From Rhyacichthys aspro (Eukaryota > Chordata > Actinopteri > Gobiiformes > Rhyacichthyidae): a stretch of 64,000 nucleotides of DNA. The translations under genes and the position numbers were made by a program. The notes below the pieces were generated by a model. It ran no database searches and had not been told where the DNA came from. It saw only the letters and a program-made list of their open reading frames with translations. Location: positions 5,537,640 to 5,601,639 of the forward strand of contig CM072152.1 in NCBI GenBank assembly GCA_036850595.1, written 5' to 3'. Below, one piece after another: positions 12,895 to 24,733 of the stretch (within the stretch, counting starts at the first letter, position 1; each line of letters begins with the position of its first letter).

Positions 12895-13020
12895 TGAAGA
12901 TAAGATGAAACATGTTGTATTTTGTTGCATTTTATGTTACAATATCTTTTGTATAATTTATAGAACAATGTATGGCCATAGATCTTGTCATACAGTCTGT
13001 AAAGAAAATGGCATACTCAC
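12895..13020. repeat. locally duplicated block B, copy 1
   Basis: Words such as TTGTTGCATTTTA, ATGTATGGCCATAG and CATACAGTCT recur in the same order and orientation at 13,580-13,700, with mismatches and small gaps. It is a second, separate case of local duplication. Confidence 0.65.
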
Positions 13021-13579
13021 TATAAGAAATAATGGTTAGCATCTGGTGAAAGTGATGAAAATGATCACCGGTGATGATTATGTCTTGGATTGGAGAGTAA
13101 AGTTGCAAATGACCTGCAAAGTTAAGCAAGTCAGCAAAGTTAACCAGTTGTAACTACAGCTGATGTAGCCGTAGATGCTAACAGCCAGCTTTAATCACCA
13201 TTTTCCTAAACTTTTAGTGAAAGACTTTGATTTAATTGCAGCTGCCCTGCCTGTACTGTCCCTTTCATCAGTGAAAACAATGAAGTTCCAGCTGACTCCC
13301 AGACAGCTATTGGCTGCTGGCGACATACAGCTAGTAGAACAGGAAAGTCAAAATGTAATGTTTTTGTGATTCAGAAAGTCATGTTCTGAGAATACATAGT
13401 TAATAGTACATGTATAAATCCATACTTAGGCTTTGGAGTTTATCAGTACTCTTTCAGTAGACACAAGGTTTAAATATGTAAATGGTTTGAAGTTTGAAGT
13501 GATTTTGATTATGCTACTGGCTAGTGGTTGCAAATTGGTTTTATCTAAAATGTTCTGACCTGGAACATGGAAGTGGCTG

Positions 13580-13700
13580 AATATAAGAAAGTACATGTTG
13601 CATTGTGTTGCATTTTACAATACACTATATTTGGAATAATTTTTAATGATGTATGGCCATAGTTTTCGCCATACAGTCTCTAAATAAAATCGCAAACTTA
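13580..13700. repeat. locally duplicated block B, copy 2
   Basis: Second copy of block B, about 690 bp from the first. It also shares CTGGAACA and GGCTGAA words just upstream. Confidence 0.65.
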
Positions 13701-15057
13701 CTTGCAAAATATACCTTATGACCACAGAAAAGTTCCTACTTTACTAATTTTGTTCTTATAAGAATATATACATAATGTTATCTGCTTTGTATGGTCATAT
13801 GATATTAAGATAAAACCTAATATTAGTCTAATATTAGCACAGCTTGAAAAAAGGACATAATTGGGCTAACATTATTCCTTGTTCTGTAAATAGAAAATTG
13901 AGAGAAAATTATTATTATTTTATATAATATTACATTTTTTTTTGGCTTTTTGCCTTCATTTGATATCCCAGAGAGAAAATTATTTTAAATTCGACAGTGG
14001 TCACAGTCTTTATAGGTAGTGTCCCAAGTGCCTAGAGGCCAGCCCCTAAAACCTGGTCTGTTGTTTTCTACTCATTTAACCCCATTAAACTAACAGTGAT
14101 ACTGACGGATCCACACATTCAGGATATCACAAGCAGCACTACGACGGCGAGTGCCAGCAGTCAATCATCAGGAGACAGCTGCGGAGAGATGTGACATTGT
14201 GGTTTTGTTTAAATGCTTCTGTAGCTGACACCACACCCCCCTCCCCCCTCCCCCCGGTGCTCTCTCACTCACACACCTGCGCACAGGTGTGATCATTATC
14301 AAGCAAACAGGAAGAGCCTGACTGGGAACTGGAAACTAATCCCACAGATGGCCCATGTGTTTGTGCGTGTCTGTGTGTGTATGAGAGAGTAAAAAATTGT
14401 CAAATGTTGAAATGTAAAGCTCTCCAAGTCTTAATCAGATCCCCTCCTTCGTTTCTTTTCATCAGCCATAATCGCACAGTGGTGGCCTCTGTCTAAGAAC
14501 ACATTTTAATCTGCTATTATTGTATTTTTTTTTTTTCTCTCGCTGACTTTCATGTTTCAGGAAGTAGTACGGGGCGCTGCTCATTGTCCCCGCAGCCGTA
14601 ACAGCAGCACAAGTGTGAAAGCATTGCTGGAATGTCCTATTTCCTCCAAAATGAATGTGTGCACCAACTTTTCCCCCTGTGGCTTCCTGTACTTTGCTCT
14701 GGTGAGTTATTTTTTGTGGAGATAAAGAGGGCGTATTAGCTGATCCGTTTCCACTTGGACAAATGGAACAATTTATTCTGTAAAAAAAAAAAAGAGCTAC
14801 TGGGGGAACAGTTGCTGCAGTGGATACAGATGAGACACACTGTTCTGTGATAAATGTTGCCTTGTGATTGTAATATACTTCAAGAGGTATTCAACTGTGT
14901 GAACAAGTGCAGCTGCTGTTTACAGATACGGTGACATTGCTATCCTAATAACATGCTCAATATCATTAAACTTTATTAAATCTAACTAAATGAACAGTGG
15001 AATTTAAACAACCAGACACTTGTGAAAGAGGACATAATTTAAGATGTGCATCTGGAT
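13701..15057. other. intergenic DNA with paired E-boxes
   Basis: No gene is seen. CACACCTG at 14272-14279 and CAGGTGTG at 14284-14291 form an inverted pair of CAGGTG E-boxes (ZEB/Snail type) just after a C-rich run at 14232-14256 that could form a G-quadruplex on the other strand. Confidence 0.4.
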
Positions 15058-16085
15058 TAAACTAGGACTAAACCTAAAACTAAACCTGTGCCTATTATAC
15101 TGGTCCTAAACCAGGACTAGACCAGGATTAAACAAAGCACCAAGCTAGGCCTGAGCTAGTACTGAACTGCAAAATCCAGAGGTAAAAAGCCTTGTTTCCA
15201 CTGGAATGGTAAGGGTCGGGGCACTATGGGTAAGTTTCAATTACCAAAGTGGCTCTGAAGCATCCCCAAAAACACTGTGCAGTACCACGCTTTGGCCTGT
15301 GCCCAAATGTGTGGTCTGCTTTGGAAAGGGTGGAGCTAAACTCTGGTGTGTGCTAATTAGACGATATAGTCTCAGTAAGCCTAATCGGTTTAAGTAATTG
15401 AGTGAAAAAAGAGGAGCAAAAGTGAGAAAAATAAAATGTTTTTTTTAAATGAGGTATATCTTGTTCTAATGTAACTTATACATCAGTCATAACAGAGAAA
15501 ACTGGCTAAACGTTGTACTAAAAAAAATCTTAAACCATGCTATTTTCGATTATAAACTGAGTTACCATTGTATGGATCCCACTTTGAGAATTACAACATT
15601 GAATTCGATTTACACTCTTTATATTAACTATAGGCAACTCATCAAAGTTTATTCAAGTCTGCTTCAAAAGCAAATAATATCTCTGGACACAGCTCAGTGG
15701 AAACACAAGCCTTACTGGAGTTCCTGAACCAAACTGTGCCGTGTTGAGCAAAGCTGAACCGTACCACTACAGTGGAAATAAACCAGGACTAAACCAATAA
15801 TTGTTGGACTAAATCAGATTTAATCTCAGCTCTAATGATAATATGGCTTATCTCTGGACTAAACTAGGACAAAACCATGAACTAAATCCAGGACCAAACC
15901 CAAAAGTGATCCTATAAGACTAAAACAGGAGTAAAACAGCAGAATAAACTATTACTGAAGAGGCACTAGACGTAAACTAACTCTACAACTCCTTATCCAG
16001 GGCTAAACTCATTCATACCTACATTAAACCCAGTGCTAAGCAGGGGCTCACCTGGGACTGGGACTAATCCCAGGACTAACCCCCA
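15058..16085. repeat. degenerate minisatellite with ACCAGGACTAAA-like units
   Basis: About 10-12-bp units resembling (A)CCAGGACTAAA recur irregularly, dense at 15,058-15,150 and 15,778-16,085 with ordinary sequence between. The reverse complement of the same unit (TTTAGTCCTGGT) recurs at 44.6 kb and 58.5-58.9 kb, and this orientation recurs at 41.2 kb. It is therefore a dispersed family and not a single locus. Confidence 0.75.
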
Positions 16086-16089
16086 GAGC

Positions 16090-17600
16090 TACAGTGCTTT
16101 ACATATCAGAGCACTTGTATCAGTGCTGTTTGATGCAGCGTGTTGCTAACCCCAGCAGCCTGTCCCACACTAACTACTGGGTGCTAATCTGCCCTGTATG
16201 TATATGTACATGTCCTGTGGGAAATGGGTCCTGTGGCTGCGTTTAGAAGAGGGCAATGGCTCTGGGAAAGGCCACCGGCTCTGTGTCAGCTCCAATCAGG
16301 AGCTAATATGTTTCACTTTTCTTTCCCCTCCTCTGCATCTCCTTGCCCGTGTCTCCTCTCTCCCGTCGCCTTGATGTGCTGTAAACAGGCTAAAAAAGGG
16401 CCCAGCTGTGTGGAGTTATTGTTGGTGTCAGTAGGAAGTGCTGATAGCTTTTGCAGCGGAACAAAAGCTGGATGAGGGGAGTGGAGGGGCGCTCCAGACA
16501 CTGTGGCTCCAGCCTAGATTCTCTCCCACAATCCCAGCACCGCACTCCCATTGTTCTGCCCACCGGCCCTCCCTCCTCCCTCCCTCCTTCCCTCCCTCCG
16601 CCCCGTCAGCTGCGACCTAGGACACAGGGCAGAAAAAGAAAAGGGGGAAAAAAGAAAGTTTAGGAGAAGGAAAAAAAACTTTTACAGGCTACTGCAACAG
16701 CGAGAAGAAACAGTCCTGGTGCTTGTTAACTTTGTGACAAGACTGCACCACTGATGTTCTCTGCACACATAGACACTCAGCACCGACATGTCTTTACAAT
16801 GACGCAGATGAAAAATAATCAGTGCATGACTAAATGAAAGTGGCCAAATCTCTGCAGCTTAATTTATTTGCAACATTTCATTGTGCAGACAAGAATACTT
16901 AACATACCCCTTTTAAAATACACATACATCACAACAAAAGTTACATAAATCACTACTCATAAATAAAAAACAAAATACATACATGCATCTAAAACCTGAC
17001 CTAAAACAACAGTGCAAAAGTTTAGATATAGTCATTATATATTAGCTCTTTGAAATTACATTGAAAAAATGTGTGAAATATATTTGTAGCATTAGTTACA
17101 TTATTATTAGGGTGGACTAAACCTATCTTGATATGGAATGATGCAAATGAGAACAAATAAATTAGATGTTGTTTATATACGTTTTTAAGGCACAAAATGT
17201 TTTAGTTATAGAGCAGGTCTTTGCAGCTTACTTTATTAGCAATGATAGATGCATTATTATAGTGTAAATAGATGTTGCTCCAGCAAATAAGCAAACATTT
17301 TTAAAATGTATTAAAAGAAGTGTTAATATGCATCATTGTGTCATTTTAAAGACAGGGGTATGTGTGTGTCTATAAAAACACTTTAGTTAAAGTGACTGAT
17401 AAAACCACAACATTTTAATGAGTTAATTAGATGCTGGTATGCAGTGAATGCTACTTGTTGACATGTACACTTAAACATGGCGACTACATGTTCAAGAGCC
17501 TTTGCAGAATAAAGAGAAACAAATCAAAGCAACAGGGTTGAATTTGGATGGAGCTGCTCTAGAGGTGACCGCGGGGACATCTGTGACAGAGGCTTTGTGA
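16090..17600. other. intergenic DNA upstream of id1
   Basis: Bases 16,220-16,760 are GC-richer, with a CCAAT box near 16,293, a CCATTGTTC SOX-type site near 16,548 and a purine-only run near 16,632-16,680. Bases 16,760-17,590 are AT-rich without visible features. Confidence 0.4.
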
Positions 17601-17658
17601 AGGAATGCGTCGTTATTGCAGTTAAAAGGCTCTGACTGTGATTGTGTTTGTGCTCGTG

Positions 17659-17685
17659 TTTGTGTGTGCGCGCGCGCGCGTGTGT
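17659..17685. repeat. alternating TG/CG tract, Z-DNA prone
   Basis: A continuous purine-pyrimidine alternation with a (CG)n core sits about 100 bp before the id1 BMP element. Such tracts favour left-handed DNA. Any function is unproven. Confidence 0.6.
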
Positions 17686-17760
17686 CTCGTGCGCTGTGCA
17701 GGTGCGCGGGGCTCGCTCTCAGGGCTCCTCGCGCGGTGCAGGTGAATGGGGAGGGAGTGT

Positions 17761-17880
17761 TTGACGTCTCCATGGAGACCGCCCGAGCGGCGCCAGGCTG
17801 ACAGGCGTCAAGGCTCGGATGAATGGGTGACGTCACCGCGCTGGCGCCTGCCAGTCTGCTCGGGCTTGTTTGGACAATCT
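17761..17880 (+). promoter_or_regulatory. id1: id1 BMP-responsive enhancer (Smad/CRE cluster)
   Basis: The cluster lies about 1.2-1.3 kb upstream of the id1 TATA box. It holds GGCGCC (17789-17794), TGACAG (17799-17804), a perfect CRE TGACGTCA (17828-17835) and GGCGCC-N5-GTCTG (17843-17858). The last fits the Smad1/5-Smad4 composite motif GRCGNC-N5-GTCTG exactly. In mammals the Id1 BMP response element also lies about 1 kb upstream and has GGCGCC, CTGTCAGGCTGGCGCC-type sequence and a nearby CRE. The stretch from CCATGGAGACC through TGACAGGCGTC is very like the mammalian element as I recall it. Binding was not tested. Confidence 0.75.
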
Positions 17881-18960
17881 GGGGGAAGATTCAGAGCAGA
17901 GCGCTGTGATGTGAGCACACAAGGCTGAGCACACACTGCGAAAACATGTGAAGGAATCCGTGAAGCGGGGAGAGCGAGAAAAAGAAGTTTATAAAGTCGA
18001 CATTTGTAGCGAAGTGGAAGAGGCCGCTGAGAAGAACTGGCGTCTGACCAAAAATACGAACATATCTGAGCTGGAATATGTTTGATATGTTTATATCAGA
18101 GTTTAACAGTGCTGCATTCCTCCCAACAACCTAAAAATAAAGTTCACTTCCTGCTCATAACATCCTACAGTAAAGTTAACTCAGCATTGTTATTTTAATG
18201 GTTGGCTATTTTTACTCTTTTTTTTTTTTTTACTTTTGATTTTGAGATGACAATGTGAGTGATAATTATTGTTGCACGTCTCATGTCCTCTATATTTTAT
18301 AATAACATTTCTTATGACACAATTGTTGTCCACATTAGATTGATATTAAATCAATCATTCACACATTTTAAAACTCTTTGTGATAAAACCTTTTTTGCAA
18401 CACAATATCCACATTAAAAACCATATGCACTGTTTTTTATAGAATCAAAGTAAACACCTTAAGACCAGATGTTAACATTCAAATGTAAATCCTAAATGTC
18501 TGTAAAGCCATGATTTCACTCCGCATCTGACCATCTTTGATTGTGCATGCACCTTTCCAAAAGTGAAGCACAATTGTTGCCTGATGTTTGTTTAAACACT
18601 TTTACTTCTCCCTTGTCCCTACGTGAGTTATCTCATTTCTGTCATGCACATCTGCAGTGGCATTAACTCCGGTGAGAGGGGCAGGAGAGGGGGGTATGTA
18701 GGGCACTGTGGTAGTCTAATTATCATCAGCCATTCATCCTATTCACTCTGTCCCATCCCACACACATTCTCGCGGTGCACAGGCAGGCATTCAGCAGCCC
18801 CTCCACTGTCCCCGGGCCATCTACACCTGCAGAGTCCCCAAGCCACGGACAGCTGGATTCCCACATATTACCCATAAAAGACACACATTTGTTTCCATTT
18901 GTAACGCCATCCCTCAAACAGATTGTAAATCCCGATAACCAGGCGAGGGGCTGCGGTTGG
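17881..18960. other. id1 upstream DNA, no distinct feature
   Basis: Bases 18,060-18,600 are AT-rich. From 18,700 the composition rises towards the promoter. No gene or clear regulatory cluster is seen. Confidence 0.5.
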
Positions 18961-19000
18961 CTGGGAGCGCTGTCGTAGCCCGGCCCACTCACACAAACCC

Positions 19001-19100
19001 GGGCGTCTTATTGGCTCTGCGTCTTCAAACGGGACAGCTCCGGCACGCCCCCTGCGCCGCGCCGCTATAAAACAAGGAGGTTCACCCATGTGGACTTCAC
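19001..19100 (+). promoter_or_regulatory. id1: id1 core promoter
   Basis: TATAAAA at 19066-19072 follows a GC-rich stretch with GCGCC words. An inverted CCAAT box (ATTGGCT) lies at 19010-19016. Transcription should start about 25-30 bp after the TATA box, near 19,097, which leaves a leader of about 95 bases before the ATG. ATG at 19088 probably lies upstream of the start site. Confidence 0.8.
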
Positions 19101-19193
19101 GAACTGTCAACATTGCCTCAGCAGCATCTCAAAAGACAAGGAACTGCCTTACTTTTATCCGCCTCTTGGAAACTAAATCTAACCAGCAACAGT

Positions 19194-19697
19194 ATGAAGG
19201 TTGTCGGATCTACCTGCGCCCTGAAGAGCAAGGTCGGAGGCGAGGACGTGGTGCGCTGCCTCTCAGACCAGAGCCTGACCATCTCCAAGTGTAAGATCCC
19301 GCTGCTGGATGAGCAGATGAGTGCCTTCCTTCAGGACATGAACAGCTGCTACAGCAAACTGAAGGAGCTGGTGCCCACGCTGCCCACCAACAAGAAAGCC
19401 AGCAAAGTGGAGATCCTGCAGCACGTCATCGACTACATCTGGGACCTGCAGGTGGAGCTGGACGAGCCCGAGAGGAGCCGTCAGCACTCTGCGGGCAGCG
19501 TCCCTCGCACGCCCCTAACCACCCTGAACGCGGAGCTGGCCAGCATCTCAGTAGAGGTAAATATCAGTCTGTTTTATGCGTAAAAGCCTGTGCGTAACGG
19601 TGATTCTCGCGTGTGCGTAAAAGTGCATTTGTACTCATGACTGTCCCGTCTCTCTCCATAGAACGGATGCTCGGATGACAGGATCATGTGCCGCTAA
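19194..19697 (+). CDS. id1: DNA-binding protein inhibitor ID-1
   Basis: Two coding exons, 19194-19556 and 19662-19697, joined across a 105-bp GT-AG intron, encode 132 aa. ID proteins have a helix-loop-helix but no basic region, so they pair with E proteins and block DNA binding in the nucleus. The HLH covers about residues 47-88, with the family core KLKELVPTLPTNKKASKVEI. A destruction-box-like RTPLTTLN lies at 105-112, and the C-terminus DDRIMCR matches mammalian ID1 (DDRILCR). The intron near the C-terminus is also in the ID1 position. The start has A at -3, and the MKVV N-terminus fits fish Id1. BMP/Smad control is expected from the upstream element. ID2, ID3 and ID4 fit less well at both ends. 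Confidence 0.95.
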
Positions 19698-20247
19698 AGC
19701 CGTGGAGGAGCATCAGCCCGTCACCACCCCCCAACACCACCTCCACATGAAGCGAGCACCGCGTAGAAGAAGAACAAACAAGGCTGACGTGATGTGCGCT
19801 CTCGACGCATCCACCAAAAAAACCTTGAACTGTGTAAGGGACGTTTCCAACTCCCAAAAACAAAAAGACAACAAAGCTAGTATCAAAAGACGTGTGTGGA
19901 CATCCTCCAGCGTGGACTCTCGATTGATCCGAGGGTCGCCTGCGCAGACCACCACGGGGAGAAGAAGAAGAAGAAGGAGGACTTAGATGGACCAGTAGTG
20001 TCCAGATCTAGACTGGGTTAGCCCGGGGACCAAGACAGATCAGTGCGAACAGCGTCGTCTGTTTAGAGTTTTAAAGAAAGCTAATGTTTCTGTTACGCTC
20101 TTGTATCACTTGTAAAACATATAGAGAAGTTTTGTCAAAGATTTTTAGTACATTTTTTCTCAGAGTTCTGAGCGACAAACTGTATTGTATATTACAATGC
20201 CACATTATTGTGAACATATTGTTTTCTTACAATGTATTGGTGTTTTT

Positions 20248-20253
20248 ATTAAA
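20248..20253 (+). terminator. id1: id1 poly(A) signal
   Basis: ATTAAA is followed within 30 bases by an AT-rich, T-rich stretch, about 550 bases after the stop. This gives an Id1 3' UTR of ordinary size. The UTR also has a GAA repeat at about 19,962-19,977. Confidence 0.6.
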
Positions 20254-20279
20254 ACAAGACAATTATTTTTGAACATGAA

Positions 20280-21500
20280 TACCTGTGTCACCTCATTCCT
20301 CAATCTGACAAAGGGTGGTGGTTCCTATAAGCTGTTAAGGCCTTATTATGGCCGTGATTAATGCGGCTCTGGTCATCTCGTGTTGTCAGGGGAGTGTAAA
20401 GTTGTTGTCACCTCAGAGTGTTACACCTAGAAGGAGCTGTTAAGTCGCTCACTGTTACTAGAGGTAACATAAAACCAGAGCTGGTGGTCGACATAATGGC
20501 TCGGAGCCAGTTAAATTGGTCATTTGCTTCTCTATGGGTCATTAACGTATCGCATTACACGAGGAAGTCCCACTTTAGCTCTTCTTCTACAGTGATCTCA
20601 TACTTCGAACGACTCATAAAGAACTTCATAATGAATTCAACGTTTACATCTCTATCCACTTCTCTTCTGACGTGTTGCTTTTGCAAAACTCAGCATTTCT
20701 TTTTCTCCTCCTCTCCGGCGCAGTAGGAGTTAAAAAAAGTGGCTTTGGCGATTCGTTCTAAGATTTATTCTGTCTCCCTGGTGCAATGTTTTTCCCATTT
20801 CCCTGCGGTGCGATGCGCGCAGCTGCAGCCCCGGCGTGGCCAGTGTGTGTGATTGTGTTTGTGTGATAGCTTTGTGCCAAGGGCAGGGGAGGGCGGCGGG
20901 GCCCAGACTGAGCGGCGCCTCGGCACACCTGGGGAAGTTCAGGTTAAATAGCTCCACATTCCTCAACACACAGCTGATTGAAACATTAACAAACAGTAAT
21001 CCACGGGCCAGGCCGCAGATGGGCCGGGAACCACGCCAGCCCTGGGAGCGAGAGAGAAAGAGTCAGAGGCAGAGAGGCAGAGACGCGCTGGCGGACACAT
21101 TCCCACAGAGAACTTTTAGACTACAACTTTACTATTAATGTGTTTATTTCTTTTGAAGGAAACAATCTGAGCTGTTAAAAAAGTGAGCACACGAAGTCAA
21201 AGAGAGTCACTTGGAGCTGCACCTTTTTACGCACCAGTTTACTGATTAATGTTTCCCTGAATGTTTAATCGGATTTATTATTTATAAGGCACATACACGT
21301 CCCTCTTACGTAATACGTGCTGGAGCTGAATAAATCAGACCATTGTGGCCCCGAGCAGTCCGTGCGTAATGCGCCACACAGCATTACACCGAATTAACGC
21401 TCATTTGGACCAACTTTATTATTCTCAATCATGGGTTATTACAATTGAACTTTCATGGATGTTTAATATGAAGTACAACCTGGCGTCTCTGCTGCTGAAT
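20280..21500. other. id1 downstream region with a GC-rich block
   Basis: Bases 20,780-21,110 are GC-rich and non-repetitive, and could be a further id1 control region. No gene is recognisable in either strand. Confidence 0.35.
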
Positions 21501-21512
21501 GGCTACAGTGAG

Positions 21513-21605
21513 AGCGCCCTCTTGTGACCAATGAGTGTACAGCAGAAGGCCGAGAGCGGTTCTGGTGTTGGAAGCGTAGAAGTAAGACAGTAGCGCCCTC
21601 TGGTG
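21513..21605 (-). promoter_or_regulatory. tandem CTCF-like sites, putative insulator
   Basis: Read on the minus strand, 21513-21527 gives TCACAAGAGGGCGCT and 21592-21605 gives CACCAGAGGGCGCT. Both fit the CTCF core CCASYAGRKGGCRS closely (the first lacks one C) and share an orientation. They lie about 80 bp apart between id1 and ncoa3, a sensible place for a domain boundary. Confidence 0.6.
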
Positions 21606-21609
21606 TTCT

Positions 21610-22379
21610 GAAAGAAGAAAATTATGATCATAGGAGCTCTATATAGGCTATTAGAAGGTAAATTAAAAGTATAATATGGGAGATTTTTATTTACACTCTT
21701 GTATTATAGTGTACAGTTTCCAGAAGACAAGAATCTGATGCATTTGACTTTTACTCACCTATGAGCCCCAAAAGAGTTGGGCTAGGTTTGTTTACGCGCA
21801 TTCACCTGGAAATCCTGCGTATTACTGTATGTCTTTGAAATTGAATATAACACTGCTGGTCTAGTCCTACATTATTGACATGATTTAAAGATATTTCTGT
21901 TTGTTTTCGATGTATTTCTTTGGGGCAACTTTTAATCATAATAATCCAGGGAGAAAGAAAAGATGGATAACAAAAGCCATTTAAAATACACAATAACAAC
22001 AACTATTAAAACAGGAGAGTTCACTGATTTAATCTGCTATGTCCAGTTTACTTTTGGGAATGTAAAGACCTGTTCCACTGAAGAGGAGCCAGAGGGAATA
22101 GTCAAATACCCCAGAAGCAGCCAAATCACGTGCACATTAACTTTGAAGATTAAAGGGTCTTAAAAAAGAAAACACAACAGGTAACTATAAGGCAATTATG
22201 TATGTTTGCACATCAGGGCACATTTGCACACTATAAATCCACAACTAGCCCTATTCTGGGGGATTTTTAAAAAGGTCTGGGTTAAACTGCTGTAGGTCAT
22301 GTGCTTCCATTTAGGTGCTACCTAATCAGAACAAAGTGGAGCTGTATACGCAGTGGCACACAGACCAAAACATGGGGGG
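21610..22379. other. intergenic DNA, no feature seen
   Basis: AT-rich DNA with only short, unrecognised open frames. Confidence 0.5.
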
Positions 22380-22473
22380 CAAAACATGAAAAAGATATGA
22401 AGAAGAAGTTTGGCCCATGGTCTATTAATACATTTAGGTTATGACCCTCCAAGAAAAAAGTTTGGGCACCCCT
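22380..22473 (-). mobile_element. hAT (Charlie-like) terminal fragment
   Basis: The block ends in AAAGTTTGGGCACCCCTG. On the minus strand it therefore begins CAGGGGTGCCCAAACTTT, the familiar terminal inverted repeat of Charlie-type hAT transposons. The other end and any transposase are missing. Confidence 0.55.
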
Positions 22474-24733
22474 GTATTAAAACATAAAACACACAATTTC
22501 AAATATTAGATAAAAATAAACAAACTGAAAAAGATTTTTCTTTAAGACTGAAGTTGTATAGTTGTCCGGGACAACATTGTAACAAGAACAACATTGAAAC
22601 AAATAGGCCCAGAAGTGTAAGCATTTTTCATGAAATTTAACAAAAAAAGTTTAAAAACCAAACCATCAAAACCCTTTGCAAAGCATAGAAATATTGCATG
22701 TAATAAGTGTATGTCTGATTCATTTATTATTACAGTATTACAGCTTAATGTGTACTGACTTTTAGTTGGCTGTTCCTACTCCAGCACCCCACAGTGTGAG
22801 ACTGACATAGCTATTACTCAAATTAAGTTTGGGGGACTAAAAATGTAGACATTGCAAGAAACTTGGGATGTATTGTTTGTGTGTAGTGGCCCAAACTTAG
22901 ATCTGTTGCCAAAAAGTAATCCAATGCTGTAATACCAGATTATCAAGTATTATTGGCAAAAATAAGATATCTCTTCTGTTGGGTCCAAACTTCCTAATAT
23001 TTAATGAAATGAAAGGTAGTGTGTAAGGAATCTGATTAAAAAAAGTTGACAATAGAATTAAAAGAGCAATGATTAAAGAGATTTTGGAGATATGGAGTCC
23101 TGATAGGAGTGGTATCGCTCATTTATTCCCTGGGCATTATGATCAAACTTCCATTTTCATCAGAGGAGTACCTTTCCCATACACCAGTGATATGAGACAT
23201 TAAATAAAGGAAACTGAAAACAAGAGCCAAGATTGTTTAAATAGAAATTTGTATTTACATTAATATCAACAACAGAAAAATCTGTAATATACATCCTGTA
23301 AAATGACAGCTTATCTTTCCTCCAGAGAAAAACAAAACAACCGCATTATCTTCTGCCTGTTTGCTTTACAAACGTAATATTCCTAAAGTTACAAAATGTG
23401 GACATTGTTTGTTGTAAAAGGGATTTTCATTCCATTGGTATCTCTTAATTTTTCCTCAATGTAAAAACCTCTTGTAGTGGGGTTGAGTTGTCTTTGCACT
23501 GCACTGATGGCTTTTCAACGGCACAATCCAGGCCATCTAACCGTAATACTCCTCTGCAGACATGATCTGCACCCATTTCCCATCTGCATAATATAATACC
23601 CCATCGATAAAAATGTACACCAGAAACCTCAGAAACTGTACAAAGATGTGGAAAAATATCTTTGGATTGAGCGTGTGGAAAAGGTAGATTCAGCGAGTAG
23701 AGAATAACAGTCAAAAGAAGATGTTCTGAAGAAAAACAGACTGGACAGAGAGCGGTAGAGTGGAGAAAAACGCTGCGAGGACCGGGCGTGCTGGTGAACT
23801 CAGGACTGTGTGTGTGCGCTCGTACTGCAGACACCACACAAAACATCACACAAGAACGCACACCGCTGTTAGAGTTGTCCTGAAGAACTCGCTCCCGCCA
23901 CATTCAAATGAAACATTAAAACATCTGATAGTGTATAAAGATTAAACCTTTAACTTATCAGATACTCATCACAAGTAAAAGTGCCTTGCTAAAACATGTA
24001 ATACATGACAAAATAAAAAAAAATAATACAGCATTCAGAAAAAATGTCAAACAAGGGGAAAAACCCAGACACACTCGCCATAACTGCAAAGGCATAAAAA
24101 ACAACCAAATGAACCAAATCAGTATTGACCTATGGGTGACAAAAATACATCCAGGTCACATACTTTGTGCAATAATGGGCCTTTAAAAAGCATGTAGGAT
24201 ATACTTTGTAGAATATTTACAATTCATATTCACAACACTTAATACTGCAGTACCATTCGTTTGCTTTAAACAGGGGTTACAATGCTCAGTTACAGTCTAA
24301 AGCGTGGAGGCCAGAGTTATTGCTCCAATCTGCATAAAGTCGTAAACTGTGTGCTTATAGCTTCCAATGACTTTTAAAGATTGACTCACCCAAAGGATTA
24401 AAAAGAAAACAAAAAAAAGAGCCCATTGTTGCAAAGGCATTGAATCTCTAGTAAGGCTGTAATGATGAAGACATATTGCATCAATCCTTTTTCCATACAG
24501 AAGCCTTCAGGTAAAGTGCAGCCACAGCCAGATGTACCGTAGTCCTCTGCAGCCTGGTTGTGAAGCTGAATACTGCCGACAGCCTGGGGTCACTCATCTG
24601 AACATCACTGAAACATGATTACAGTTGTCAATGCAAGTCCTCGTCGCTAATATGTCCGAGGACAGGTTGTGTGTAGCATTGAGCCCCAAAGTGTCAGGCT
24701 GTAGGTCCAAATGCTGCAGTCAGCCACAGGCCC
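22474..24733 (-). other. ncoa3: ncoa3 3' UTR and downstream DNA
   Basis: The ncoa3 stop is at 24734-24736, and no further gene is seen before id1. Minus-strand AATAAA signals lie at 23122-23127 and 22723-22728. Either could end a long 3' UTR of 1.6-2 kb, as is usual for this gene. The true end cannot be chosen from sequence alone. Confidence 0.5.

Noticed and set aside
23445..23903. 152-codon minus-strand frame downstream of ncoa3
   Set aside because: It lies in the probable 3' UTR. It has no similarity to p160 proteins and no splice link to the last coding exon.
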